Assembly (NCBI GenBank): GCA_039801085.1
Contig: JBDRTY010000003.1
Coordinates: 83,776-147,775, forward strand
DNA: 64,000 bases
Reading direction: 5' to 3'
Source: a candidate division WOR-3 bacterium
GTDB lineage: Bacteria; Hydrothermota; Tepidihabitantia; Tepidihabitantales; Tepidihabitantaceae
Below, piece after piece: positions 1-8,486 of this stretch; position 1 is the stretch's first letter; the number at the start of each line of letters is the position of its first letter. The translations under genes were made by a program, and so were the position numbers. The notes below the pieces were generated by a model. The model had not been told where the DNA came from. It made no database searches and saw only the letters and a program-made list of their open reading frames with translations.

Positions 1-804
1 GCGATCCGGCGTGCCCGTGCCGGCATTGCCGAGCGCAAGAAACCGATCGGCTCCTTCATCTTCCTCGGACCGACCGGTGTCGGCAAGACCGAACTTGCCC
101 GCACGCTGGCGCAGGTGCTGTTTGACAGTGAGGAGGCGATGGTCCGCCTGGACATGTCCGAGTATATGGAAAAGCATACCGTCTCCCGGCTGATCGGTGC
201 ACCACCGGGCTATGTCGGTTATGAGGAGGGCGGACAGCTGACCGAGGCGGTCCGGCGCCGGCCTTACCGGGTGATCCTGCTGGATGAGATTGAGAAGGCG
301 CATCCGGATGTGTTCAACATCCTGCTCCAGATTCTCGATGACGGCAGACTGACCGACGGCCATGGCCGGGTCGTGGACTTCCGGAATACGGTGGTAATCA
401 TGACCTCCAACCTCGGCACCGAAATGGCGCGGGCGGGCAGATTTGACCAGGATGAACTGCTCAGCCTGCTGCGCCGGCACTTCCGGCCTGAGTTCCTGAA
501 CCGGGTTGATGAGATCATCATCTTTGAACCGCTGAGCCGGGAGCATATCCGCCAGATTGTTGACCTCCAGCTCGCAAGGCTGAAAAATCAGTTGACAGAA
601 CAGGGAATTGAGGTTATAATTAATCCGGGCGTCGAGGATTTGCTCGCACGGGAAGGCTATGACCCGGAATTTGGGGCAAGGCCGTTGAAACGGGTGATCC
701 AGAAACGCATTGAGAATCAGCTGGCAAGGCTGATTCTCGAGAAGAGACCGGAAAAAATTACAATCGGGGTGGAAAACGATGAGCTGATGCTCATACCGGA
801 ATAA
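1..804 (+). CDS. clpB: ClpB-type AAA+ disaggregase, C-terminal part (5' truncated by window edge)
   Basis: This is the second AAA+ module and C-terminal domain of a Hsp100 unfoldase, which threads aggregated proteins through a hexameric ring in the cytoplasm. The reading frame is open from base 1. Visible motifs are Walker A GPTGVGKT (about residues 24-31), the pore-loop region GYVGYEEGG, Walker [13 protein letters not shown], the sensor-1 stretch TSNLG and the sensor-2 region FGARPLKR. The wording MSEYMEKH and [16 protein letters not shown] is closer to ClpB than to ClpC or ClpA. The start and the first ATPase module lie outside the window. A long-stem terminator follows, so this is probably the last gene of its transcript. 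Confidence 0.93.
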   Translation, partial: AIRRARAGIAERKKPIGSFIFLGPTGVGKTELARTLAQVLFDSEEAMVRLDMSEYMEKHTVSRLIGAPPGYVGYEEGGQLTEAVRRRPYRVILLDEIEKAHPDVFNILLQILDDGRLTDGHGRVVDFRNTVVIMTSNLGTEMARAGRFDQDELLSLLRRHFRPEFLNRVDEIIIFEPLSREHIRQIVDLQLARLKNQLTEQGIEVIINPGVEDLLAREGYDPEFGARPLKRVIQKRIENQLARLILEKRPEKITIGVENDELMLIPE

Positions 805-821
805 TTTAAAATCTGGAGTTT

Positions 822-897
822 TGTCGGGAGCAGGTATCCCTCCTTCCCAACCCACCAAAATACCCCCTTGTTTCCCTGCTCCCGACACCATTTTTTA
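822..897 (+). terminator. Terminator after clpB
   Basis: A 13-bp perfect stem (822-834 pairs with 875-887) encloses a 40-base loop and is followed by ACCA and six T. The loop is unusually long. It lies in the gap between the convergent genes clpB and glyQ. Confidence 0.6.
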
Positions 898-953
898 TCG
901 GGAAAATCTCTGGCTGGGGCAAATATTTTAAAAGATTTAAACGGTGTGGTTAG

Positions 954-1826
954 CTATTTCCCCGGCTCGGGCTCAGCCTTGGCAAGATAGGCGAGCGCTG
1001 CCTGACGGGCGAGCCGGCGGACCCGGGCGATGTAGTTCTGGCGCTCGGTGACGCTGATCGCACCCCGGGCTTCAAGCATGTTGAAGAAGTGGGAGCACTT
1101 GATCACACAGTCATAGCCGGGATAGACCAGCCCCAGTTTCAGCAGCCGCTGTGCCTCCTGCTCATACCGGTCGAACAGATACCGGTGCAGCTCCACATCC
1201 GCCTCCTCAAAGTTGTAGCGGGAGAACTCCTCCTCATTCTGCCGGTAGACATCGCCCCAGGTCAGACTTTCGTTCCAGCGGACAGCAAAGATGGAGTTGA
1301 CATTCTGGATGAACATCGCAATCCGCTCCAGCCCGTAGGTCAGCTCCACCGGGATCACCTTCAGGTCAATTGAACCGCACTGCTGGAAGTAGGTGAACTG
1401 GGTGATCTCAATTCCGTTCAGCTCTACCTGCCAGCCCAGACCCCAGGCACCGAGCGTCGGGGACTCCCAGTCATCCTCGGTGAAGCGGATGTCATTCTTC
1501 TTCAGGTCAATCCCGATCGCCACCAGGCTTTTCAGATAACGGTCCTGGACATCGGCGGGCGCCGGCTTCAAAATCACCTGCAGCTGCCAGAACTGCTGGA
1601 CCCGGAGCGGATTCTGGGCATATCTGCCATCCCGGGGTCTTTTGGAGGGCTCGCAGTAGACCACATTCCAGGGTCTGGAGTCCAGGACCCGCAGGAAGGT
1701 TGCCGGATTGAAGGTGCCGGCACCGACCTCGGAGTTGTAGGGCGAAAGGACCGCACAGCCCTGCTCCGCCCAGTACTGCTGAAGTCTGAGGATCAGCTCC
1801 TGAAAGGTGAGCGGATTACCAGACAT
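954..1826 (-). CDS. glyQ: Glycine--tRNA ligase alpha subunit
   Basis: The 290-residue product matches the alpha chain of the heterotetrameric (alpha2beta2) bacterial glycyl-tRNA synthetase, which makes glycyl-adenylate and charges tRNA-Gly. Family-typical stretches are [17 protein letters not shown] near the N-terminus, [14 protein letters not shown], the [14 protein letters not shown] segment and [20 protein letters not shown]. Length is normal for the family. The ATG lies 2 nt after the stop of the HD gene, so the two are translationally coupled and probably share the promoter at 2400-2427. The beta subunit gene glyS, often adjacent, is not in this window. Confidence 0.96.
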   Translation of the reverse strand: MSGNPLTFQELILRLQQYWAEQGCAVLSPYNSEVGAGTFNPATFLRVLDSRPWNVVYCEPSKRPRDGRYAQNPLRVQQFWQLQVILKPAPADVQDRYLKSLVAIGIDLKKNDIRFTEDDWESPTLGAWGLGWQVELNGIEITQFTYFQQCGSIDLKVIPVELTYGLERIAMFIQNVNSIFAVRWNESLTWGDVYRQNEEEFSRYNFEEADVELHRYLFDRYEQEAQRLLKLGLVYPGYDCVIKCSHFFNMLEARGAISVTERQNYIARVRRLARQAALAYLAKAEPEPGK

Positions 1827-1828
1827 GA

Positions 1829-2374
1829 TTACAGCCCGAGCTGACCGGCGATGCAGCGCATCGCCCCGAGACAGATGGTGACAAACTCCTCAAGGGACAG
1901 CCCCAGCTCGCTGCAGCGCTGGATCTGCTCCCGGTTCGCACCCGCAGCAAACCGCTTATCCTTGAACCGGCGCAGGACAAATTCGGTGTCCACATTCGCC
2001 AGTTTCTTGGTCGGGTGCATCAGCGCCGCCGCAACGATCAGACCGGTTACCGGATCGGTGGCAACGATCGCCTTATCCAGCAGTGAGACCGGCTCGACAT
2101 TGCCCGAGTGCGCCTTGACCGCCTGCACCACCTCGGGATCAACATTGTGATTTGCCAGGAGCTGGGCGGCAACCATGCCGTGGCTTGCCGGGTCGTCCTT
2201 GGTCTGCTCATAATCCAGGTCATGGACCAGACCGGCAAGCCCCCATTTCTCCTCATCCTGACCCAGCCGGTGTGCCAGCGCCCGCAGACAGGCTTCGGTG
2301 GCGAGCATGTGCTTGATCAGGTTCTGATTCTTCACCGAACTGTTAATCAGATTCCAGGCTGTTTCCCGGTCCAA
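1829..2374 (-). CDS. HD-domain phosphohydrolase-like protein
   Basis: This 181-residue protein carries an HD-superfamily metal site: an early His in the first helices, then HDLDYE, then SHG and AHSG His residues. It belongs to the small HDIG-type hydrolases of unknown substrate. The start is TTG, supported by GGAGG about 7 nt upstream; no ATG fits better. It heads a two-gene operon with glyQ and has a strong promoter giving a leader of about 19 nt. The exact reaction cannot be read from the sequence. Confidence 0.85.
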   Translation of the reverse strand: MDRETAWNLINSSVKNQNLIKHMLATEACLRALAHRLGQDEEKWGLAGLVHDLDYEQTKDDPASHGMVAAQLLANHNVDPEVVQAVKAHSGNVEPVSLLDKAIVATDPVTGLIVAAALMHPTKKLANVDTEFVLRRFKDKRFAAGANREQIQRCSELGLSLEEFVTICLGAMRCIAGQLGL

Positions 2375-2399
2375 ATTTGCCTCCAGTTTGCTTCAGTCA

Positions 2400-2427
2400 A
2401 TTATATTGTGCGCCGGGCAGCAGTCAA
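2400..2427 (-). promoter_or_regulatory. Promoter of HD-glyQ operon
   Basis: On the minus strand TTGACT (2422-2427), a 16-nt spacer and TATAAT (2400-2405) predict a start near 2393, 19 nt before the TTG codon. It is divergent from the tRNA-Asp promoter. Confidence 0.7.
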
Positions 2428-2447
2428 ACAAACCTTGTTAAACCTAT

Positions 2448-2476
2448 TTGACAATCAGGGGTAAATTTATTATCAT
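2448..2476 (+). promoter_or_regulatory. Promoter of tRNA-Asp
   Basis: TTGACA (2448-2453), 17-nt spacer, TATCAT (2471-2476). The predicted start near 2483 is 2 nt before the mature tRNA 5' end. Confidence 0.75.
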
Positions 2477-2484
2477 TAAACATC

Positions 2485-2559
2485 GGGCCCGTAGTGTAGC
2501 CTGGTTAACACGTCGCCCTGTCACGGCGAAGATCGCCAGTTCAAATCTGGTCGGGCCCG
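2485..2559 (+). tRNA. tRNA-Asp (GTC)
   Basis: The cloverleaf is complete: acceptor 2485-2491 pairs with 2552-2558, D stem GTGT/ACAC, anticodon stem TCGCC/GGCGA with loop CTGTCAC (anticodon GTC at 2520-2522), and T arm GCCAG-TTCAAAT-CTGGT. The discriminator is G2559. The 3' CCA is not encoded, which agrees with the CCA-adding enzyme gene at 26398. The next base begins the TTG start of the following gene. Confidence 0.97.
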
Positions 2560-3363
2560 TTGCTGAAAATTTATCCCCTCCTCCTTGCCCTGACCGCAGT
2601 CTGGGCAACCGAACCCAAACCGGAATATCAGCTTGAACTCAAAGTGCAGCAGGTGTGCAATGCCCTGGTCAACGGTGACAGCCGGACCATCTACCGGCTG
2701 TTTGTGCCCGCATTCCGCCGGGAAATCCCGTTTGCCCGCTTTGACTCCGCGGTCCGGGTCTGGCATCAGAACCGGCGCATCAACCGGATCCAGCCGCAGG
2801 TGGTTGACACCCGGGGCCGGGGCGCCCATGTCTCCACCTATCTCCGCTTTGCCGGTGAGGAGGAAAACGACTATCTGTATCAGAACTGGCTCTTTTCCGA
2901 CTCCGGCTGGCAGCTTGTCTGGATCTCCAACATCCTGAACCCGACCTTCCAGTTCGGCTCCCGGGACACACCGGCAATGCGCCAGCTGGCACTGGCCGCG
3001 CTTGAGCAGGCGCTCAGCTATGAGAGTCTGAAGCGGATCCGGGTTCAGCGCCTGAACCTGCCTGATACGCTCTACATCCTCCAGCCCCTCTTTCCTCCGG
3101 AATCACTCTCCTTCCTCCGCTCCCGGCCGGTTCGCTGGCTGAGCGCCGAGCTTGACCCCCGAACCCGTCTGCCCCGCACCATCCCCTACTTTCTCCAGCT
3201 GGGCCAGCTCCGGATCTTTGGCACGCTCGCACTGGCGGTGGTGGACTTCTATCCGGTTTCCCCTGCCGGCAGAGCCGCACTCCGGCGCTACCGCAGCCTG
3301 GAGTTCTATCTCCGGCAGGAGGCGGGAAACTGGGTTTTTGACTCCTTCGGCAAGATATGGTAA
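2560..3363 (+). CDS. Exported protein of unknown function, starting at the tRNA end
   Basis: The 267-residue product begins with a signal-peptide-like segment (LKIYPLLLALTAVWA) and is otherwise a soluble alpha/beta protein with an NTF2/SnoaL-like feel in its first half (short helices, then VSTYLRF and NWLFSDSGWQLVWIS strands). I do not recognise a family. Only TTG at 2560 is a usual start; upstream in-frame codons run through the tRNA to a stop at 2506. A TTG directly after the tRNA discriminator leaves no room for a normal ribosome binding site. The 3' end overlaps the next gene by 7 nt, so both probably form one transcript with tRNA-Asp. Confidence 0.75.
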   Translation: MLKIYPLLLALTAVWATEPKPEYQLELKVQQVCNALVNGDSRTIYRLFVPAFRREIPFARFDSAVRVWHQNRRINRIQPQVVDTRGRGAHVSTYLRFAGEEENDYLYQNWLFSDSGWQLVWISNILNPTFQFGSRDTPAMRQLALAALEQALSYESLKRIRVQRLNLPDTLYILQPLFPPESLSFLRSRPVRWLSAELDPRTRLPRTIPYFLQLGQLRIFGTLALAVVDFYPVSPAGRAALRRYRSLEFYLRQEAGNWVFDSFGKIW

Positions 3364-5309
3364 GGCGGGTCTGGCTCCTTGCTGCCGGACTGCTGCTTGC
3401 CGGCTGCCCGCAACCGGATATAACCCCGCCCCGGGTCCGGATTGTCTTTCCGCAGGAAGGCGACACGCTCGCCGGTGCTGATACCATTCTGGTCGTGGCA
3501 AACGACAACCAGCAGATCCGGCTGGTACAGCTGACCGTTGACGACTCGCTGGTCACTGCCGATTCACTGGGCAGAGACACCCTGTTTGAATTTGTGTTTG
3601 ACGGCGGCAGTTATCCGGCAGGAACAGTGCACACGCTGCTGGCAATCGCCTACGACCGTGCCGGCAACTGCGACAGCTCTCCGCCGGTCGAGTTCCTCAG
3701 CTTCCCCCTGCCCGGCAGCTATCATTCCGGAACGATCACCCGAGATGAGCTGTGGCGGGCTGATGCCAGTCCCCATTATGTGCTGGGAACCTTGCGGGTT
3801 GAGGCACAGCTGACGATTGAGGCCGGCGCCGAAATCCGGCTCGGTCCTGGCGCCACGATTACGGTCGGCTCTTTCGCCCCGGCCGGACTGCGGGCAGAAG
3901 GCACCACTTCCCGGCCGGTCCGGTTCACCGCCAGCGACAGTCTGAATTGCTGGAACCGGATTGAGTTCAACCCTCATGCCGAAGCGGGCAGCTGTATTCT
4001 GAACAACTGCATATTTGAGTTTGGCGGCAGTAATGGCGCATTACTGGCAGTCAACAGCAGCCGGATCAGCATTGAAAACAGTGTCTTCCGCCGCAGTGCC
4101 GGCAACGGGCTCGTCGTTTCCGGAACCGGGTTCAGCAGCTTCCGGAATAATACGGTGACCGGCTGTGATGGCGCACCGCTGGTGCTCAGCCCGCAGGCAG
4201 CAGGCACGCTCGGCACCGGCAACCGTTTTACCGGTAACCGGCTGGACCGGATAACCATCACACCGGGCGCAATCGAACGCACCCTTAACCTGCCCAATCC
4301 GGATGTCCCGTATCTTGTTACCGGCACCATCACCATCGCCGGCGACTCGGCACCGGTGGTTTTCATCAGCCCGGGCTGCTCTCTGCTTTTCACCGATTCT
4401 GCCCGGCTTCGGATCGGCGTCGGCAGAGCTGGCGGTCTGGTGGCAGACGGCAGCAGCGGTGAAATCGTCTTTGCCGGAATTGACCGCAATTTCTGGGGAG
4501 GAATTGAGTTCTGGAACTGGAGCATAGCCGGGCAGTGCCAGTTCAAGGACTGCCGGATTGAAAATGCGGGTAGAAATGGTGTTGCCGCGCTGATCTGCTA
4601 CGCACCGATCACCCTCCTCGGAACCGAACTGCTGGCGAGCGCCAGCGCCGGAATCTACCTTATCGGCACCGGATTTGAGCAGTTTGAGAACAATACCATC
4701 AGCAGCTGTGCCTCATTTCCAGTTCATATTGAAGCCCAGTTTGTCAGCACCATGGGTGCGGGCAACCGGCTGAACGGGAATGGCAGAAATTATATTGAGG
4801 TTGTCGGAGGTGTCATTACTCAGGATGCGGTCTGGCAGAATCACCAGACGCCATACCGGCTGACCGGCAGCGTTGATGTCGGCTCTCCGTTCGCACCGGC
4901 GCTGTTTCTCAATCCCGGCGTGGAACTGCAGTTTACCCGCAACTGCGGACTGCGGATTGGGGAACTGGGTCCGGGCAGGCTGATTGCCATCGGAATTCCG
5001 GATTCAATCCGGTTAACCGGTGATACAGCTACTCCCGGCTCCTGGCGGGCACTGGAGTTTGCTCCTCTGACCGGCTCAGGAACCACTATTGACCACTGTC
5101 AGCTGTTTTTCGGCGGGGGCGGCGGTGCAACTGCCGAAGTGGTGGTGCGGACCTCAAGTCCGACGATCAGAAATAACGAGATCGCCTGGTCCGGAAAATA
5201 CTGCATTGCCCTGTTCAACAGTCCCCTTGACCCGGACCTGCTGCGCCAGCAGAACTGGCTTCATGACTGGGCAGAGGGCTACGACGATATCTATGATGAG
5301 GGACCCTGA
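3357..5309 (+). CDS. Lipoprotein with Ig-like domain and right-handed beta-helix repeats
   Basis: This 650-residue protein has a lipoprotein signal (LLLAGC, acylated Cys about residue 16), an Ig-like segment at about 25-115, and three copies of a parallel beta-helix-type module. Each module runs YxLxGT..., PG...L.FT..., LRIG..G.L.A.G..., W..IEF, NNCIF/DCRIE/DHCQL. Such folds (NosD/pectate-lyase-like) usually bind or process polysaccharide, but no catalytic residues are evident. The ATG lies inside the end of the upstream gene, which makes the pair an operon. The stop codon abuts the stop of the convergent gene with no spacer. Confidence 0.8.
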   Translation: MVRRVWLLAAGLLLAGCPQPDITPPRVRIVFPQEGDTLAGADTILVVANDNQQIRLVQLTVDDSLVTADSLGRDTLFEFVFDGGSYPAGTVHTLLAIAYDRAGNCDSSPPVEFLSFPLPGSYHSGTITRDELWRADASPHYVLGTLRVEAQLTIEAGAEIRLGPGATITVGSFAPAGLRAEGTTSRPVRFTASDSLNCWNRIEFNPHAEAGSCILNNCIFEFGGSNGALLAVNSSRISIENSVFRRSAGNGLVVSGTGFSSFRNNTVTGCDGAPLVLSPQAAGTLGTGNRFTGNRLDRITITPGAIERTLNLPNPDVPYLVTGTITIAGDSAPVVFISPGCSLLFTDSARLRIGVGRAGGLVADGSSGEIVFAGIDRNFWGGIEFWNWSIAGQCQFKDCRIENAGRNGVAALICYAPITLLGTELLASASAGIYLIGTGFEQFENNTISSCASFPVHIEAQFVSTMGAGNRLNGNGRNYIEVVGGVITQDAVWQNHQTPYRLTGSVDVGSPFAPALFLNPGVELQFTRNCGLRIGELGPGRLIAIGIPDSIRLTGDTATPGSWRALEFAPLTGSGTTIDHCQLFFGGGGGATAEVVVRTSSPTIRNNEIAWSGKYCIALFNSPLDPDLLRQQNWLHDWAEGYDDIYDEGP

Positions 5310-6596
5310 TCAGAGTTCGCCAATCAGCTCCTCATAAAGCCCGAGCAGGTCGTTTTCAATCTCCTGAATTTCAGCAATGACCCGGGCCGCCTTCTGCTGA
5401 TTTGCCGGCGAATCCAGCCGGAGGTTTGCTGCCATCACCCCTTCCAGTTTACCGATGATCGCCCGGTTTCTTCCCAGAACCTCCTCAATCAGATCCGCCT
5501 GTTCGGGCAGAACCTGCTTCATCTCGCTGAGAAAACGGTTGGCGCTTTCCTTTTTTGCAATCAGACGCCAGACCAGACGGTAAAAGCAGTCATTACCGGC
5601 ATCAATTCCCTCCGGCACAACAGGAAACTGCTCCAGCTGTTTCAGCACAATATCATACGCTTCCAGCCCGGAATGCCACCCGCGGTCACTGGAGCGCAGT
5701 CCGAGCTCCAGCGCCTGCTCAAGCACACTGGAAAGCATATCTGCCGGCTCCGGCGTTACCGGACCCCGGAAACTGGCCTCATAAACCGAGACAATCTCGC
5801 CGGTCAGTACCTGCTCGGTGCCATAGTCCAGAGTCCAGCCCAGAACTGTTGAGTCCGCCGGATTAATCCGGACCGGAATGCCCCAGAGGAGTGCTGGCTG
5901 ATCCCCCCATTTTCCCAAAACAACCAGATCCCGGTTCTGAGCCAGCAGTTTCCGGACCACCAGTAATCCCGGATCCGGAGCAGCAGAATCTACCTCCTCA
6001 CTTTCCCGGCTGTAACGGAGCCGGAGTGAAAGACCGGTAAACTGTTCAACGGTGTTAAGATAATTTTCTGCCAGACCGTCCGTTCCCCAGGAATAAGGGT
6101 TATTCTCCTCCAGCATCACGGCAAACGACTCCCCGGAAAGCGCTGCCAGCCAGTCATACATCCCGGGCTGGCCATAGTGCTGGATAATATCATCCAGCGC
6201 CTTTGCCATACTGGCACCATACATTCTTGACTTCGGCAGAAAACCGAGCGGTGTCCGCCGGGCTTCAAAGCTGAGCTCCTGGTCATCCCGGAGCACGGTC
6301 AGCCGGACCTTTTCACCAGAACCCGCGGTCACCGCCTCCCTTTCCAGATGAAAATACTCATTGACATCCTGAACCGGCTCATCATTGTAGCCAATGATCA
6401 CATCCCCTGCCTTCAGCCCGACCGTCTGGGCTTCACTTCTAGCCGGTATTTTCCAGATCTCAGCCTTACCCAGCTCCGCATAGGTCGCACCTAACGGCTT
6501 GCCGGGTGGTGCTGTTTTGCAAGCTGAAAATGCCAGGCTGATCAAACCCAGCCCGGCTCCGGCATACCGGCGCCAGACCGCTGTCCTGATTCTCAT
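5310..6596 (-). CDS. PDZ-domain lipoprotein with BtrH/C39-like papain-fold region
   Basis: The 428-residue protein has a lipobox (LAFSAC, Cys26) and a PDZ domain at about 45-110 (GLKAGDVIIGYNDEPVQDV). A middle part resembles BtrH_N/C39-like proteins: helix, then YDWLAALSGESF, then a VVLGKWGDQPALLWGI strand pair and VLGWTLDYG. The usual nucleophilic Cys at the start of the first helix seems absent (GASMAKAL). The C-terminal 150 residues are helical and contain the family-like GLEAYD segment. A GGGGG-type ribosome site precedes the ATG, 3 nt after the methyltransferase stop. The family assignment beyond PDZ is by eye only. Confidence 0.75.
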   Translation of the reverse strand: MRIRTAVWRRYAGAGLGLISLAFSACKTAPPGKPLGATYAELGKAEIWKIPARSEAQTVGLKAGDVIIGYNDEPVQDVNEYFHLEREAVTAGSGEKVRLTVLRDDQELSFEARRTPLGFLPKSRMYGASMAKALDDIIQHYGQPGMYDWLAALSGESFAVMLEENNPYSWGTDGLAENYLNTVEQFTGLSLRLRYSRESEEVDSAAPDPGLLVVRKLLAQNRDLVVLGKWGDQPALLWGIPVRINPADSTVLGWTLDYGTEQVLTGEIVSVYEASFRGPVTPEPADMLSSVLEQALELGLRSSDRGWHSGLEAYDIVLKQLEQFPVVPEGIDAGNDCFYRLVWRLIAKKESANRFLSEMKQVLPEQADLIEEVLGRNRAIIGKLEGVMAANLRLDSPANQQKAARVIAEIQEIENDLLGLYEELIGEL

Positions 6597-6599
6597 TAC

Positions 6600-7634
6600 C
6601 TACCCCCTTTCGGGTTTTACCGCCACCACCGGTTCATCAGCGGCTGACGGAGCGTTGATTTCGGCACTCACTACCGCCAGCCCCTGACAGACCGCCTGCA
6701 GCTGAACCGGCGACAGCCCCTGTTCGGCAATCTGCGGCTGGAAGCGCCGCGCAAGTGTGCCGGCAGAATAGACAATCCGGACATCGGTAAAACCGACCTC
6801 CTCTACTGTGTCGCGCATCGTCTCGCTCGTAAAATGCTCAATCTCGTACCAGGTCCCGCCCTTGATTCCGCTCCGGTTGCGCGTCAGAAATTCCAGGCCG
6901 AGCTCAGGGACCTGCGCCGGCACCGGACCGAGCCGGTCAATCAGCTCCTGCAGACGCCGGAACTCCTCCTTCATTTCCGGGGTCGGCGTAAACTCAATCA
7001 GATAGTTCCGCTCCCAGGGAGGACGGTGATGCCGCAGGACATAATGATAGCCGAGCGAGATATCGGTTTCGGTAAGAAAAACCCGTTCCGTTGTCCCTTT
7101 CTCAGTATTGTTACCAGCCTCGAAGTAAATTTTGAGTCTGCCGCCAGGCTTGAGCACCCGGTAAATCTCACGCAGCACCTGATAGGGTTCCGGTGTCTGC
7201 TCCACGACATTTACCGCAACCACCCCGTCAAAGGTATTGTCTTCGAAACCAAGCTCGGTAGCTGACATCTGCTTCAGGGTAACATTCTTCAGTCCCATAC
7301 GCCGGGCATTTTCGGTGGCGACTGCGATCCGGCGCGTGGAAGCATCTATACCGGTGACCTGAGGCAGGTGAGTTGCCAGCCGCAGCACGGGCCAGCCATC
7401 ACCGCACCCGACATCCAGCACCCGCTCACACCCCTGAAAATAGAGCGCCAGCTCCCGGACGACCGCCTCCTCGCGGAAATCCTCCTCCCGGTTCAGATCC
7501 TGAGGCACATCAATTACCGGCATCCGTTCCCGGATCCGCACCAGCCGTTCATAGGTCTGGTCAACACTGTTGGAAAGAACCGGATTCACCTCGGCCAGAA
7601 TCCAGTTTTCAATCTCACTGTATGTTTTTGGCAT
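6600..7634 (-). CDS. Class I SAM-dependent methyltransferase
   Basis: The 344-residue product carries a Rossmann methyltransferase core: motif I VLDVGCGDG (residues 72-80), acidic strand-2 end GID, motif III/IV region FDGVVAVNVVEQ and the post-motif VLREIYRVLKPGGRLKIYF typical of Methyltransf_11/25. N- and C-terminal extensions are unassigned, and the substrate is unknown. It is the first gene of a pair with the PDZ lipoprotein. Its promoter puts the transcript start only about 2 nt before ATG, and no Shine-Dalgarno is present. Confidence 0.88.
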   Translation of the reverse strand: MPKTYSEIENWILAEVNPVLSNSVDQTYERLVRIRERMPVIDVPQDLNREEDFREEAVVRELALYFQGCERVLDVGCGDGWPVLRLATHLPQVTGIDASTRRIAVATENARRMGLKNVTLKQMSATELGFEDNTFDGVVAVNVVEQTPEPYQVLREIYRVLKPGGRLKIYFEAGNNTEKGTTERVFLTETDISLGYHYVLRHHRPPWERNYLIEFTPTPEMKEEFRRLQELIDRLGPVPAQVPELGLEFLTRNRSGIKGGTWYEIEHFTSETMRDTVEEVGFTDVRIVYSAGTLARRFQPQIAEQGLSPVQLQAVCQGLAVVSAEINAPSAADEPVVAVKPERG

Positions 7635-7642
7635 AGCAGGTT

Positions 7643-7671
7643 ATCATAACTGCAGATTTGGGCAAAGTCAA
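7643..7671 (-). promoter_or_regulatory. Promoter of methyltransferase gene (leaderless type)
   Basis: TTGACT (7666-7671), 17-nt spacer, TATGAT (7643-7648) on the minus strand. The predicted start is about 7636, and the ATG begins at 7634. Confidence 0.7.
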
Positions 7672-7688
7672 GAGGAAAAACCGGAATT

Positions 7689-8486
7689 TCAGCGTCCGGT
7701 CCGCAAGGACGCACCGGTATCCGGCAGAACCCAGACCGGTACCAGCCGTTCAACCGCCGACCCGTAAACCCCGAGACCGCCACTCAACCGGCCGGGTTTA
7801 AGCGGATTCATTCCGGCTGCCCCGGACACCCAGTCGTAGTAATTGGTGTCCAGCGCCCAGACCCGCAGGGTGCACAATGCCGGCGGGGAATCAGGTGGCG
7901 GTGCAACCAGCATCAGAAACAGCATATCCGGAATTCGAACAAAAAGTGAATCATAACTGACATCAAAGGAGTCATTGGGAATCAGGGCATCAATATAGAA
8001 TGTATCCTGCGCCGCAATCTGCCGGAAGGAGAGATAATACCCCTTACTGCCCCGGCTCCGGCTCCAGACCATCGAGTCCCGGACCGTAACCGTATCACCC
8101 GCCCGGGGAAAAACAATTTCAAACCCGGCCGGCACGATCGTCCTGCCCCGCACCGTGTCAAATCCGGGTTTTGCCACCTCAAGGAACCAGGTGTCCTGCT
8201 CTGCGACCGGCACCGGACCCCGCGTCTGATAGGAGTCGCCGGCAACATATTCAAAATTCATCGTATCCTCACGACTGAATATCCGCACCTGCGCACCGGT
8301 GAATTCAGGGTTGTAACTCTCCTCCAGCCGGTAGGAGCGATTGACAAGGACCCGGACAACACCATTACCGCTCTGCAGCCGGGCATGCACAACCAGTTGC
8401 GGTGTAAACGGCTGCTCCGGTGTCAGCTCACAGGCGACAAACCCGGCAATCAGCGCGGCCAGGAGAACAGTTATGGTCCGGTTCAT
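7689..8486 (-). CDS. DUF4249-like lipoprotein, partner of TonB receptor
   Basis: The 265-residue lipoprotein (lipobox AGFVAC, Cys19) opens with the ...LVVHARLQSGNGVVRVLVNRSY layout of DUF4249-type proteins, followed by a beta-rich domain (GAQVRIFSREDTMNFE, GDSYQTRG). Such proteins are typically encoded next to TonB-dependent receptors and are thought to sit on the outer membrane as substrate-capturing partners, like SusD. The ATG overlaps the receptor stop, so the two are translationally coupled. It is the last gene of a four-gene operon starting at 11890. The ligand is unknown. Confidence 0.75.
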   Translation of the reverse strand: MNRTITVLLAALIAGFVACELTPEQPFTPQLVVHARLQSGNGVVRVLVNRSYRLEESYNPEFTGAQVRIFSREDTMNFEYVAGDSYQTRGPVPVAEQDTWFLEVAKPGFDTVRGRTIVPAGFEIVFPRAGDTVTVRDSMVWSRSRGSKGYYLSFRQIAAQDTFYIDALIPNDSFDVSYDSLFVRIPDMLFLMLVAPPPDSPPALCTLRVWALDTNYYDWVSGAAGMNPLKPGRLSGGLGVYGSAVERLVPVWVLPDTGASLRTGR

